Counted from the stretch's first letter, positions 50,275-58,791 are shown. The stretch is 64,000 nucleotides of DNA from Paraburkholderia aromaticivorans (GCF_002278075.1 NZ_CP022989.1:1488001-1552000); one strand, 5' to 3'. The notes: generated by a model from the sequence alone, not told the origin. Numbers and translations: made by a program.

Positions 50275-51534
50275 TCAGGCGGCAGGGCGGGCGGCCCCGA
50301 GCACCTTGCCCTTGGTCTCAGGCAGACACAGCGCGGCGACGATCACGAGCAGATAGCCCGAGCCCGCCACGATGCCCATCGCCTTCACCAGCGTCATGGT
50401 CTGCGACAGTGTCCCGACCAGAATCGGAAAGAACGAGCCGAGTCCGCGCCCGAGGTTGTAGCAGAAGCCTTGTCCCGAACCGCGTATCGCGTTCGGATAA
50501 AGCTCCGACAGATAGGCGCCCACACCCGCGAAAATCCCTTGCACCACGATGCCGAGCGGAAAGCCGAGCGCGAGCATCATGCCGTCGGTGATCGGCAGCA
50601 TGGTATAGACCATGCCGAGCACGAACGAGCCGATGGCGAACAGCACGAACGACGCGCGCCGGCCAATCCTGTCGCACAGAATCGCGCCGACGATGTACCC
50701 GGTGAACGAACCGACGATCAGCACGATCAGATAGCCGCTCGTGTTGAACACCGACAGATGGCGCACGGTCTTCAAATACGTTGGCAGCCAGGTGGTGATC
50801 GCGTAATAGCCGCCGAGCATGCCGGTGCACAGCGCGCTGCCGAGCAGGGTGGTTTTGAGGTGAACAGCCGAGAAGATCTGCAGGAAATGCGAGCTGTCGA
50901 AACCACGCTCGCGGGCCCGGCGTGTTTCGAGAAAGATATCCGGATCGCTCACGTTGCGGCGAATGTAGATGATCCACGCCGCGGGCAGCAGGCCGATCCA
51001 GAAGCAGGCGCGCCATGCGTACTGCTCCGGCAGCAGTGCGAAAAACGCCCAGTAAATGATTGCGGCGGCCGCCCAGCCGACCGACCAGCTGCTCTGCACG
51101 GTGCCCACGGCTTTCGCGCGATGCTGAGGCGAGCGAATGGTTTCGGCCATCATGATCGTCACGACCGACCATTCTCCACCGAAGCCGATGCCCTGCAGCG
51201 TGCGCGTGGCGAGCAGTTGCCAGAACGAATGGGTAAAGCCGGACAGAAAGGTGAAGAGCGCAAAGGTGGCGATGGTCCATTGCAGCACGCGGATGCGGCC
51301 GTAGCGATCGGCGAGAATGCCGGCGAGCCAGCCGCCCACTGCCGACGAGATCAGCGAACTGGTGGCGATCATGCCGGCTTCGCTCTTGGTCATGCCCCAG
51401 GTCGCGATCAGCGTCGGAATGAGGAAGGAGTAAATCATGAAGTCGAAGGCATCGACTGCGTAGCCGCCGAAGCCGGCATACAGGGTGCGGCGTTCGCGCT
51501 GGGTCAGTTCGGTGAACCATTGGAGAGAAGGCAT
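50275..51534 (-). CDS. MFS metabolite:proton symporter
   Basis: A 12-helix inner-membrane transporter of 419 residues. Motif A of the family is seen in GGWLAGILADRYGRIRVLQW (about residue 67) and its repeat in GAILCDRIGRR (about 295). RTLQGIGFGGEWSVVTIMMAE (about residue 120) is typical of the metabolite:H+ symporter branch that includes sialic acid and aromatic acid carriers. Cotranscription with a D-amino acid dehydrogenase suggests an amino acid or derived carboxylate as substrate (inference). No SD stands out; the start is by homology. Confidence 0.85.
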   Translation of the reverse strand: MPSLQWFTELTQRERRTLYAGFGGYAVDAFDFMIYSFLIPTLIATWGMTKSEAGMIATSSLISSAVGGWLAGILADRYGRIRVLQWTIATFALFTFLSGFTHSFWQLLATRTLQGIGFGGEWSVVTIMMAETIRSPQHRAKAVGTVQSSWSVGWAAAAIIYWAFFALLPEQYAWRACFWIGLLPAAWIIYIRRNVSDPDIFLETRRARERGFDSSHFLQIFSAVHLKTTLLGSALCTGMLGGYYAITTWLPTYLKTVRHLSVFNTSGYLIVLIVGSFTGYIVGAILCDRIGRRASFVLFAIGSFVLGMVYTMLPITDGMMLALGFPLGIVVQGIFAGVGAYLSELYPNAIRGSGQGFCYNLGRGLGSFFPILVGTLSQTMTLVKAMGIVAGSGYLLVIVAALCLPETKGKVLGAARPAA

Positions 51535-51688
51535 TTTTGTTGTGGTCTCCGGGACTTGTCGGCCAGCCGTGGGGTCGAGGGTGGGGTACTCGTATTCTAC
51601 GGGGCTGCGGCATCGTGGGGCCAGCTGCGGTCAAAAATGGCTCCCATTCCTTACCAACTACTACCGTGTAACCAAAAAAATATCGAGC

Positions 51689-52714
51689 ATGGTTAAACTG
51701 CGTCCGCAACGTCCATCCTGCGACTTGCCTTCTCCGCCCCCCTTACCTCCGCGCCAGCCACGCCTAATGCCCGCTACCGCAAAAATCTGCTCGCCGTCCC
51801 GTCGCTCCGCGAGCACGTTTGCGCGGACAAGCCAGCTACCGGCCGGGAAGGCCGCGGCATCGCGCCGAAGCTTTCTGAAGCGCTCCGCCGGCGTCCTGCT
51901 GATCTCCGGCATGGGCGGCTCGCTGCTGTCCGCGTGCGGCGGCGGCAACCTCAGTGATGATTCGCCAGCAACGCCGCGCCTTGCGTCGGTCGACAATTTC
52001 CGCGACGTCGCGGGAGCGGCGCCGTATCCGACCGTCGACGGCAGACAGATGCGCCGTGGCGTGTTTTATCGCGCGAACGCGTTGACGCTCGACACCGCCG
52101 ACCACGCCGCGATCGACCGGTTGGGGATTGCATCGGTCTACGATCTGCGCACGCCGGAGGAAAGCGCGCGCACCGCCGATAGCCTGCCGGGCGGCGCGAC
52201 GACCCGGACGCTCAACGTACTGGGCACGGCCGACTTCGTCGTGCCGGCTGTCGACACGGCGGCAGCCGCGGTCGCGTTCATGGAGACGCAGGCGCGCGGG
52301 TACGTGACCGGCGCCGCCCAGCGCGCCGCTTACGGTGCGTTACTGACGAGTCTGGCCGACGGTCCCGGCGCGCAACTGTTTCACTCCAGCGCGGGCAAGG
52401 ATCGCGCGGGCTGGATCGCGGCGCTCCTGCTCAGCATTGCGAACGTGCCGCTCGACGTCATCATGCAGGACTACCTGTTGAGCAACGTCTATCTGGCGCT
52501 GTGGATCAAGGCGCAAACCGATACGTTGCGCCAGCAGGGCGGCGACGCGGCCGCTTCGGTCCACGCGCCGTTGTTGAGTGTTCAGGAAAATTATCTGCAG
52601 GCCGGGTTCGATCAGGTGAAGGCGAGCTACGGAACGATGGCGAGCTATCTGACGCAAGGCCTCGGTATCTCGCAGGCGACGATCAACACCTTGCATAGCC
52701 GCCTCGTGGTCTGA
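51689..52714 (+). CDS. Exported tyrosine-phosphatase-like lipoprotein with Cys-to-Ser active site
   Basis: The 341-residue product belongs to the Y_phosphatase3 type: DNFRDVAGAAPYPTVDGRQM, FYRANALTLDT and YDLRTPEESA precede a P-loop reading HSSAGKDRAGW. In the family this is HC(X5)R; here the Cys codon position (52385-52387) is TCC, Ser233. The N-terminus has a Tat-like motif SRRSFLKRSAG and a lipobox-like LLSAC, so the protein is probably an exported lipoprotein. A start at ATG 51767 would shorten a Pro-rich extension by 26 residues and is equally possible. It is divergent from the MFS-dadA operon. Confidence 0.75.
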   Translation: MVKLRPQRPSCDLPSPPPLPPRQPRLMPATAKICSPSRRSASTFARTSQLPAGKAAASRRSFLKRSAGVLLISGMGGSLLSACGGGNLSDDSPATPRLASVDNFRDVAGAAPYPTVDGRQMRRGVFYRANALTLDTADHAAIDRLGIASVYDLRTPEESARTADSLPGGATTRTLNVLGTADFVVPAVDTAAAAVAFMETQARGYVTGAAQRAAYGALLTSLADGPGAQLFHSSAGKDRAGWIAALLLSIANVPLDVIMQDYLLSNVYLALWIKAQTDTLRQQGGDAAASVHAPLLSVQENYLQAGFDQVKASYGTMASYLTQGLGISQATINTLHSRLVV

Positions 52715-52756
52715 ACCATAAGGGCCGTGTGCTCAGTTCACTACGGGCAAAAAAAA

Positions 52757-52779
52757 TCCGCCCCAAATGACAGGGCGGA
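52757..52779 (-). terminator. Terminator downstream of the two-component operon
   Basis: TCCGCCC (52757-52763) and GGGCGGA (52773-52779); on the minus strand the hairpin runs into eight T. It lies 113 bp past the kinase stop and close to the end of the convergent phosphatase-like gene. Confidence 0.8.
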
Positions 52780-52891
52780 CAGAGAAGGGCGGCATCGAGG
52801 TTGCCGGGAGCGACTATAAAGCCGCCGCGCCTGTAGAAGCCCATTCAGTAAGGGCGCGTAAGCGCGCGTGCCCGATGCCGTTCAACCGCGC

Positions 52892-54163
52892 TCAGGTCAG
52901 CGCCGCCGCCATGGGAAATTCGATCCGCACTTCCAGACCGCTCTGCGCGTGATTGCGCACATGACACCGCCCGCCGCGATCGTGCGCGAGCCGCGCGACA
53001 ATCGCGAGGCCGAGGCCGCAATGGCCCTCGCCGCCGCGCGCGGCGTCGAGCCGCACGAAGGGTTTCATGGCGGCGGCGATGCGGTCGTCGGGAATGCCGG
53101 GGCCGTGGTCGCGCACGCTGATTACCCAATGGCCGTCATGGCGACCGGTGCCGATATCGACGGGTGGCGCGCCGTGTTCGAGCGCGTTATCGACCAGGTT
53201 CGTGACCAGCCGGTCGAGCAGCGTGCGTGGTAGCGTGAACGAGGCACCGGCGCGCAGATCGAGCGTGAAGAGCGGCGTGTCGGTGCTGTCGCCGGCGGAG
53301 AATTGTTCCCGCAGGAAGTCGTCGACTTCGACTGGCGGCCCGGCTTCGGCGGACTGGCCCGCGAATTCGAGAAACTGCTGGACGATGTTGGTCAGCGAAT
53401 CGACATCGCGGATCAAGCCGGCGCGCTCGCTTTCCGCCACCAGGACGCTCGCGCGCAGCTTGAGCCGTGTGAGCGGCGCTTTCAGATCGTGCGCGACGCC
53501 GGCCAGCATCACCGCCTGGTCGTCGCCGGCTTCGTTCAGGCGTCGCATCATGTCGTTGAACGAGCCGATCAGATCGCGCAGTTCGCGCGGGCCTTGCACC
53601 GTCACGGGTTGGGGACGGCCGCCCGAGCCGAACGCTCGCGCGGCGTCGGCGACGCGCGAGAGCGGCCGTTGCATCTGCCAGGCGACGAACACGGAGAGGA
53701 TCAGCGCGGCGAGCAGCATCGAGATCGATTCGACGAGAAAACGCGGGCGCGGCGGCACGTCGACCGGCACGACGACCCAGTTGGACTTGCCGGGAAAGAG
53801 CACCCATAACTGCGGCGGGTGCAGGTCGTCCACGGCGATTCGCGTGCCTGGCGGCAGGTTCTCGCGCAGATGCCGGCTCAGTTCGACCAGCGGATGATTG
53901 GTGGGCTCGCGCAGATGCACGCTCGCCGGCATGTTCCAGGTGGGCACCAGATGCACGCGCATGGCGGGTGCGAGCGCGGCGCCTTTCATCGGTTCGCCGT
54001 TGACGGCCTGCAGCACCAGCAGAATGCCGCGCGCGAAGCCGTCCATTTCGTGGCGCGGCGGCTGCATCACGACCAGCACGAACCAGCCGGCCTGAATCGC
54101 GAACAATACCGCTGCGGAGAGTAATGCCATCCTGCCGAACAGCGTGTTCAGCGGGTTCTTCAT
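52892..54163 (-). CDS. EnvZ-type sensor histidine kinase
   Basis: A 423-residue inner-membrane kinase: TM1 at about residues 12-35 (MALLSAAVLFAIQAGWFVLVV), a periplasmic domain of about 115 residues, TM2 (SISMLLAALILSVFVAW) and a HAMP domain. The H-box is AGVAHDLKAPLTRLKLR. The N-box NLVDNALEHG, the G1 box DHGPGIPDD and the G2 box GHCGLGLAIV complete the ATPase. The start is ATG 54163, overlapping the regulator stop (ATGA). An open frame runs up to 54454 but is a shadow of the regulator. The signal it senses is unknown. Confidence 0.92.
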   Translation of the reverse strand: MKNPLNTLFGRMALLSAAVLFAIQAGWFVLVVMQPPRHEMDGFARGILLVLQAVNGEPMKGAALAPAMRVHLVPTWNMPASVHLREPTNHPLVELSRHLRENLPPGTRIAVDDLHPPQLWVLFPGKSNWVVVPVDVPPRPRFLVESISMLLAALILSVFVAWQMQRPLSRVADAARAFGSGGRPQPVTVQGPRELRDLIGSFNDMMRRLNEAGDDQAVMLAGVAHDLKAPLTRLKLRASVLVAESERAGLIRDVDSLTNIVQQFLEFAGQSAEAGPPVEVDDFLREQFSAGDSTDTPLFTLDLRAGASFTLPRTLLDRLVTNLVDNALEHGAPPVDIGTGRHDGHWVISVRDHGPGIPDDRIAAAMKPFVRLDAARGGEGHCGLGLAIVARLAHDRGGRCHVRNHAQSGLEVRIEFPMAAALT

Positions 54164-54900
54164 GCGCTTGAAGCGGCCTCGTCGGCGAAGGGCGTGCCGT
54201 CGGCGTCGGGCACGAACACATACCCCTTGCCGCGCACCGTCTGCACGTAGCAGGGATTCGACGGATCGTCCTCGATCACGCGGCGCAGGCGCCAGATCGG
54301 CACGTCGAGACTGCGGTCGCGGAAAGCGAGATTGTCGCGATGCACGAGATCGTGAATCAGCACGCGCGAAAGCACCTTGTACGGATTGTTGACGAAGATC
54401 TTCAGGAGCGCGAATTCGCTGTCGCGCAGCGGCAGCTTCGAATCGTCCCGGCATAGCGACCGGGTCGCGAAGTCGAGTTCGAACGGGCCGAAGCGATACG
54501 GCTTGCGGGCTTCCGGCGCGCTCGTGGTGGACGGCCCGCGCCGGCGCAGCACCGTGTGGATGCGCGCGAGCAATTCGCGTGGATCGAACGGCTTGGTCAG
54601 GTAGTCGTCCGCGCCGAGCGAAAGCCCGACGATGCGGTCGGCCACCGTGCCGCGCGCCGTCACGAAGATCACCGGAATATCGTCGCCGGCGGCGCGCAGC
54701 GCGGTGAGCGCGCGCAGGCCGTCGGTGTTCGGCATCATGATGTCGAGCACGACGACCGACGGCCGTTCACGTTCGAGCCGGCGCTGGAGATGAGTGCCGT
54801 CGTGCAGCACGGACGCGTCGAAGCCGTTCGATTGCAGAAACTTGCAAAGCAGATCGCGTACGACCGGATCGTCGTCGACGATAAGGACCTGTGGATTCAT
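54160..54900 (-). CDS. OmpR-type response regulator (paired with the kinase)
   Basis: A 246-residue regulator. The receiver domain has acidic residues DDD (9-11), phospho-acceptor Asp53 in VVVLDIMMPNTDG, Thr and Lys in FVTARG and LTKPFDP. The C-terminal winged helix contains RDRSLDVPIWRLRRVIEDDP and the wing VQTVRGKGYVFVP. The pair likely phosphorelays to target promoters. It shows about two-thirds identity by eye with the regulator at 57252-57989. Confidence 0.93.
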   Translation of the reverse strand: MNPQVLIVDDDPVVRDLLCKFLQSNGFDASVLHDGTHLQRRLERERPSVVVLDIMMPNTDGLRALTALRAAGDDIPVIFVTARGTVADRIVGLSLGADDYLTKPFDPRELLARIHTVLRRRGPSTTSAPEARKPYRFGPFELDFATRSLCRDDSKLPLRDSEFALLKIFVNNPYKVLSRVLIHDLVHRDNLAFRDRSLDVPIWRLRRVIEDDPSNPCYVQTVRGKGYVFVPDADGTPFADEAASSA

Positions 54901-55309
54901 GGCGAAATTTTAGACTGGCGCGTGCGGCGCGCGTCCGACTCTTTTCTTACCAATGCTTACGTCACGCCGCGCCGCACTGGGCGGCTCCCTTGTCTGGCCC
55001 GCCACGCAAGGCTCACGGCATAGTTCAGCGGCGCCGGATCCGTCCTCCTGTGCCGCAGCGCCGCCACTCGTTTCGCGCCGCCAGCCCTCCTCCGGGAAAG
55101 AATTTGCGCGTATTTGAAAGCGGCCGCAACGGCGCGCAACGGCTCGTAAGAACCGCCGGAAAGCGCGCTTTCCTTCATGCATCGGCGCTGCGTGGACGGC
55201 GAGATGATTCGTCGTGCAGTACGTTGCGCCGCATGCTGAAAACAGCCTAACGCCTTGGGCCCACGGCAGGCGGCGTGAAATCGAAACCTAGCGCCACGCG
55301 AGGCTCATC
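54901..55309. other. Gene-free region upstream of the regulator and small ORFs
   Basis: 409 bp between the start of the regulator and a small plus-strand ORF. It contains a perfect 16-bp palindrome GGAAAGCGCGCTTTCC (55158-55173), a possible operator. Open frames across it are compositional. No other gene seen. Confidence 0.5.
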
Positions 55310-55492
55310 ATGACCGTTCCCAGCAATCTCTCTTCCACCCGCTTTTCTTCTCTGGCGCCGACGCAGCCGGCGGAAAGGCCCTCAGCCGCCAACAACCCGA
55401 GCGCCGCCGCGCAGACACGCGGGGCGGCCGGCCAGGCGCAGCCGTCGCTGCCGACCGGGCTTGTCGGTCATCACGTCAATACGACCGCCTGA
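55310..55492 (+). CDS. Possible small protein of 60 residues
   Basis: An ATG frame with GAGG 8 bases upstream encodes 60 residues rich in Ala, Ser, Pro and Thr (starts MTVPSNLSSTRFSSLAP, ends GLVGHHVNTTA). It has no signal peptide, membrane segment or recognised family. It lies 15 bp before the next small gene on the same strand, so it could be the first gene of the flgH-containing operon. Low complexity makes the call uncertain. Confidence 0.4.
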   Translation: MTVPSNLSSTRFSSLAPTQPAERPSAANNPSAAAQTRGAAGQAQPSLPTGLVGHHVNTTA

Positions 55493-55507
55493 CGTACCGA
55501 GGCCCAC

Positions 55508-55705
55508 GTGTCGACCCCAAGAATCCTTCATCGCTTCATGCGTGTTGCCGCGTGGTTGACGCTCGGCGCGGCGCTGCTGCCCCTCGGTGGCTGCGGCGTC
55601 GCCGCGCTGCCGTGCCGGCTGACTTCGGCCACGCTGAAAATCATCCCGGTCGTCGGCCATGCCGCGGCCTCGCCGTTCGACATGTGTTCATCCGCCATCG
55701 ACTGA
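55508..55705 (+). CDS. Small lipoprotein (DUF6726-like)
   Basis: A 65-residue precursor with a lipoprotein signal ending in LPLGGC, followed by GVAALPCRLTSATLKIIPVV and ending PFDMCSSAID. I associate this pattern with the DUF6726 family of Burkholderiales, function unknown. After processing only about 37 residues remain, with two further Cys that could form a disulfide. The start is GTG 55508; ATG 55538 would still leave a signal peptide. It is 3 bp before the next gene. Confidence 0.65.
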   Translation: MSTPRILHRFMRVAAWLTLGAALLPLGGCGVAALPCRLTSATLKIIPVVGHAAASPFDMCSSAID

Positions 55706-55708
55706 ATC

Positions 55709-56422
55709 ATGACCCTCAAACGGATTGCCTGCGCGCTGGCTTTACTGGGCGGCGTGTTCTCGCTGACTGCCGCGGCGCAGCCGCCCGTGCGCGAAGCGAG
55801 TGCGGCGAGTGCCGCATCGAAAGAGCCTGCCGCCGATGCGCGGCGGCGTTCGCAGGACGCGCCGTTCGCGTTCCGCGGCGTGGCGCTCGGCATCACGCTC
55901 GACGAATTCCGCGCGGGCTCGAGCGTGCGGGCCACGCCGCTCGGCAGCGTGCCGGTCTGCGAGACGGACGTGCAGGCGGGCGCGCTCGGCATGCGGCTGA
56001 AGTCGCATGACAGCCTGACGGTGGCATGCCGTTGGGCGCATCGCGGGGACAACGGCTGGGCGGTGTCGCAAGCGGTGGTCGACGGTGCGCCCGCGGTGGA
56101 GCACGTGCTGCGCTTCGCGCGGGTGGACGGGCAAAGCGCGCTGCGTCTGTACGAGATTTCATTCGTGATCGACGAGGTCACCGCCGACGACTTGCGCGAC
56201 GCGCTCGCGGACCGATACGGGCCGCCGCGTCTCGCCACGCAAACCGTCCCGGCGTCGGGCGCGATGCCCACGTATGTCTGGGAAAACGCGGTGAGTTCGA
56301 TCACGTTGTGCTTTCTGCCGGGCACGCGCAACGGCACGCTCACCTACTTGCTGAAGGGCTCGGATGCATGGGTGAAGTCGGTCGTGCGCCAATGGCAGGC
56401 GAGCGGGGCGGAGGCAGGTTGA
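55709..56422 (+). CDS. Periplasmic protein of unknown function
   Basis: A 237-residue protein with a signal peptide (RIACALALLGGVFSLTAAAQ), an Ala/Arg-rich linker to about residue 48, and a globular part starting FAFRGVALGITLDEFRAG. That opening resembles small periplasmic proteins whose first strand reads F.G...G.s..ev. Three Cys residues (CETDV, VACRW, CFLPG) are conserved-looking. No family recognised with certainty. It starts 3 bp after the small lipoprotein and precedes the flgH-like gene. Confidence 0.75.
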   Translation: MTLKRIACALALLGGVFSLTAAAQPPVREASAASAASKEPAADARRRSQDAPFAFRGVALGITLDEFRAGSSVRATPLGSVPVCETDVQAGALGMRLKSHDSLTVACRWAHRGDNGWAVSQAVVDGAPAVEHVLRFARVDGQSALRLYEISFVIDEVTADDLRDALADRYGPPRLATQTVPASGAMPTYVWENAVSSITLCFLPGTRNGTLTYLLKGSDAWVKSVVRQWQASGAEAG

Positions 56423-56511
56423 TGAGCGGCGCCCACTGCGACATTCATGGCGGCATGGAGGGCGGCCGCGAGGACCGTTTCGAACCCGGCCGGCCTGGCC
56501 TAGGAGCATGC

Positions 56512-57180
56512 ATGACTGCGCTACGTTTGACTGTCGCGCTCGGCGCCGCGATCGGCCTCGCGGCTTGCGCGAGCCAGCAAAACTCGATCGTCGATACGCC
56601 GATGGCGCCGCCGCTCGCCTCGGCGCCGCTGAACGTCAACACGCAAGGCGCGATCTATCAGGCCGGCAGCCCGCTGCTGTTGTACGAAACGCCGCGCGCC
56701 CAACATATCGGCGACGTGCTGACGATCCGTCTCGCGGAATCGTATAGCGGCAACAACAGCGCGACCGCGGCGGCGAGCCGTTCGAGCAGCATTACCGCCG
56801 ACGCCGCCGACCATTCCACCAACGCTGCCGCGCGGCTTGCGCGGCTCTTCAACATCGGCTCGGCGAGCACCGACTACAAGGGGCAGGGCAGTCTCACCGA
56901 TGTGAGCGGCATGAGCGGCACGCTGGCCGTCACCGTGATCGGCACGATGTCGACCGGCAACCTCGTGGTGTCGGGCGAAAAAGTCATTGCGATGAGCGGT
57001 AACCGCGACCGGCTGCGCCTATCGGGCATCGTCAATCCTAAGGATATCGAAGCGGGCAATTACGTGGCGTCGAGCAAGGTCGCCAACGCGCGAATCGAAC
57101 AGGCCGGCGTGGGGATGGTTTCCGACGCCACGACAATGGGCTGGCTGCAGAGAATGTTCTTGAGCGTGCTGACGTTCTGA
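56512..57180 (+). CDS. flgH: FlgH-like L-ring lipoprotein outside a flagellar cluster
   Basis: FlgH forms the outer-membrane L-ring bushing of the flagellum. The 222-residue product has a lipoprotein signal (LTVALGAAIGLAACASQQ), GAIYQAG, and the family strings RAQHIGDVLTIRLAES (about 61), GTLAVTVIGTMSTGNLVVSGEK (start about 141; shown in part) and LRLSGIVNPKDIEAGN. It ends NMGWLQRFF-like as TMGWLQRMFLSVLTF. An AGGAG precedes the ATG; the open frame upstream is unrelated. FlgI, FlgG and other flagellar genes are not in the window, so this is an isolated copy, perhaps with a main copy elsewhere. Confidence 0.88.
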   Translation: MTALRLTVALGAAIGLAACASQQNSIVDTPMAPPLASAPLNVNTQGAIYQAGSPLLLYETPRAQHIGDVLTIRLAESYSGNNSATAAASRSSSITADAADHSTNAAARLARLFNIGSASTDYKGQGSLTDVSGMSGTLAVTVIGTMSTGNLVVSGEKVIAMSGNRDRLRLSGIVNPKDIEAGNYVASSKVANARIEQAGVGMVSDATTMGWLQRMFLSVLTF

Positions 57181-57209
57181 GCCGTCGCCGCGTTTGATCC
57201 CGGGATGGT

Positions 57210-57242
57210 CGAGGTGCGCGTTCCATTGCACCTCGCACCTCG
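57210..57242. terminator. Hairpin between convergent flgH and second regulator
   Basis: CGAGGTGCG (57210-57218) pairs perfectly with CGCACCTCG (57234-57242) around 15 nt. It has no U-run on either strand, so termination is uncertain. Confidence 0.4.
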
Positions 57243-57251
57243 CGTCCCACG

Positions 57252-57989
57252 TCAGGCAGGCGGCGCGGCGCGTTCGGCCGCGCCGATTTCACCGTCCGGC
57301 ACGAACACGTAGCCGCGTCCCCACACGGTTTGCACGTAGCGCGGCTCGGACGGATCGACTTCGATCAGCCGGCGCAAACGCCAGATCGAGACATCCAGGC
57401 TGCGATTGCGATGCATGTCGCTGTGGCCGTGCAGTTTCTCCAGCAACTGCGCGCGCGTGAGCACGGTCATCGCGTGGGTGACGAATATCTTGAGCATGGC
57501 GAATTCGCTCGAACGCAATGCAATGCGCTCGCCTTCGCGGCGCAATTCGCGCGCCGGGAAATTCACTTCGAAACGGCCGAAGCGATACGGTGCGCGCTGC
57601 TCCGGCGCGCTCGGTGCAATCGCGCCGCGACGGCGCAGCACGGTGCGAATCCGCGCGACCAGTTCGCTCGGTTCGAAGGGTTTGCCGAGATAGTCGTCCG
57701 CGCCGAGTTCGAGGCCGATCACACGGTCGATCGGATCGGCGCGCGCGGTCAGCAGAATCACGGGAATGTCGTCGCCGGCTACGCGCAAGGCGCGCAACGC
57801 GCTGATGCCGTCGAGCTGCGGCATCATGATGTCGAGCACGATCAAGGCGGGCCGGTCGTCCTGCAGTTTTCGCTGCAGCGCGAGGCCGTGTTCGAGCATG
57901 TCAACCTTGAAGCCGCGCCCTTGCAGATAGCTGCCGACGAGCTCGCGCACGACTGGGTCGTCGTCGACGACCAGAATGGATGGGTTCAT
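57252..57989 (-). CDS. Orphan OmpR-type response regulator
   Basis: A 245-residue regulator, closely related to the one at 54160-54900: receiver with DDD (9-11), Asp53 in LIVLDIMMPQLDG, LLTARA and LGKPFEP. The effector domain has RNRSLDVSIWRLRRLIEVDP and WGRGYVFVP. No histidine kinase adjoins it; its upstream neighbours on the same strand are two exported proteins. It may be driven by the kinase at 52892-54163 (cross-talk) or by an unlinked one. Confidence 0.92.
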   Translation of the reverse strand: MNPSILVVDDDPVVRELVGSYLQGRGFKVDMLEHGLALQRKLQDDRPALIVLDIMMPQLDGISALRALRVAGDDIPVILLTARADPIDRVIGLELGADDYLGKPFEPSELVARIRTVLRRRGAIAPSAPEQRAPYRFGRFEVNFPARELRREGERIALRSSEFAMLKIFVTHAMTVLTRAQLLEKLHGHSDMHRNRSLDVSIWRLRRLIEVDPSEPRYVQTVWGRGYVFVPDGEIGAAERAAPPA

Positions 57990-58081
57990 TCAGGTCATCT
58001 TAGAGAACCACATGAGCCGAGCAAAGCGCGTCAGGCTTTCGAACCCTTTCCCGTGTAAGAGAAAGCAAGCGGTCCGCGCGC

Positions 58082-58723
58082 CTAGTTCGCCTGCGAAGTC
58101 TGAATGGTCTGCGGCCGCTCGCGCGCGAGGTCGGATCGATCCACGACCATTCGCTGGACCAGGCCATTGAGTTTGGTCGATGCCGAAGAGAAGCGGTCGG
58201 TGTTCAGGCCGCCGGTCTGATAGCGGGCCGTGACGAGAATCCGGCCGTTCTGAATCAGCGTCAGATCGATGATCGACAGATACTGGATCGTCTCGTCACT
58301 GAACGAGCGGCGTCCGTAATCGATCGCGGCGTTGTAGACGAGGCGCGCCTCGCAACCGGCGGGCGAGGTGCCCGGATTGTAGACGTCCGAACGAATCCCG
58401 CGCCGCTCGAGCGCGAGCTGCAGCGCCGGCACGAAATCGCCGACCGACACGTTCTGATTCACTTCGACGCAGACGTGGCGCACGTCCGCCGGGCGGCCGT
58501 TGACGAACGTCGGCGACGAGTAGTTTGCCGCGATCGCGTAGCCCGCCTGAATCACCGAACCGGTGGCGTCGGCGGCCTGAATCAGCGTCCATGCGCAGCC
58601 GTTCAGGCCGACCGCCAGCGTGGCGGAGACGGCGAGCCACGCGCACGGCCGCCGCATCCTCACCCACGCGGCCCGTGGGACTCGCGTGACGGCGTCGGCG
58701 GGTATGCTCGGCATGAAGGTCAT
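58082..58723 (-). CDS. Lipoprotein, possibly Sbal_3080 type
   Basis: A 213-residue exported protein with a lipoprotein signal peptide ending LNGC (MRRPCAWLAVSATLAVGLNGC core, shown here by its ends RRPCAW and VGLNGC). Strings VCVEVNQNVSVGDFVPALQL, LERRGIRSDVY and GRILVTARYQTGG recall the Sbal_3080 lipoproteins, whose function is unknown. Starts at 58723, 58714 and 58657 are all in frame; none has a good SD, and 58657 gives the most compact signal peptide. It lies 92 bp upstream of the orphan regulator on the same strand. Confidence 0.65.
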   Translation of the reverse strand: MTFMPSIPADAVTRVPRAAWVRMRRPCAWLAVSATLAVGLNGCAWTLIQAADATGSVIQAGYAIAANYSSPTFVNGRPADVRHVCVEVNQNVSVGDFVPALQLALERRGIRSDVYNPGTSPAGCEARLVYNAAIDYGRRSFSDETIQYLSIIDLTLIQNGRILVTARYQTGGLNTDRFSSASTKLNGLVQRMVVDRSDLARERPQTIQTSQAN

Positions 58724-58791
58724 GAGGCGCTGCCTGGCGGCGGTCGGTGAATTCCGTAAATGACAGCGAACGACGGCGATCGGGTCCACGC

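Noticed and set aside
51625..51680. Imperfect palindrome TTACCAACTACTACCGTGTAA as a possible regulator site for the MFS-dadA operon
   Set aside because: Only the outer four bases on each side are symmetrical, and no adjacent regulator gene supports it.
54164..54454. N-terminal extension of the sensor kinase
   Set aside because: It overlaps the regulator gene and is Arg/Ala-rich without homology; the ATGA junction at 54160-54163 gives a normal kinase start.
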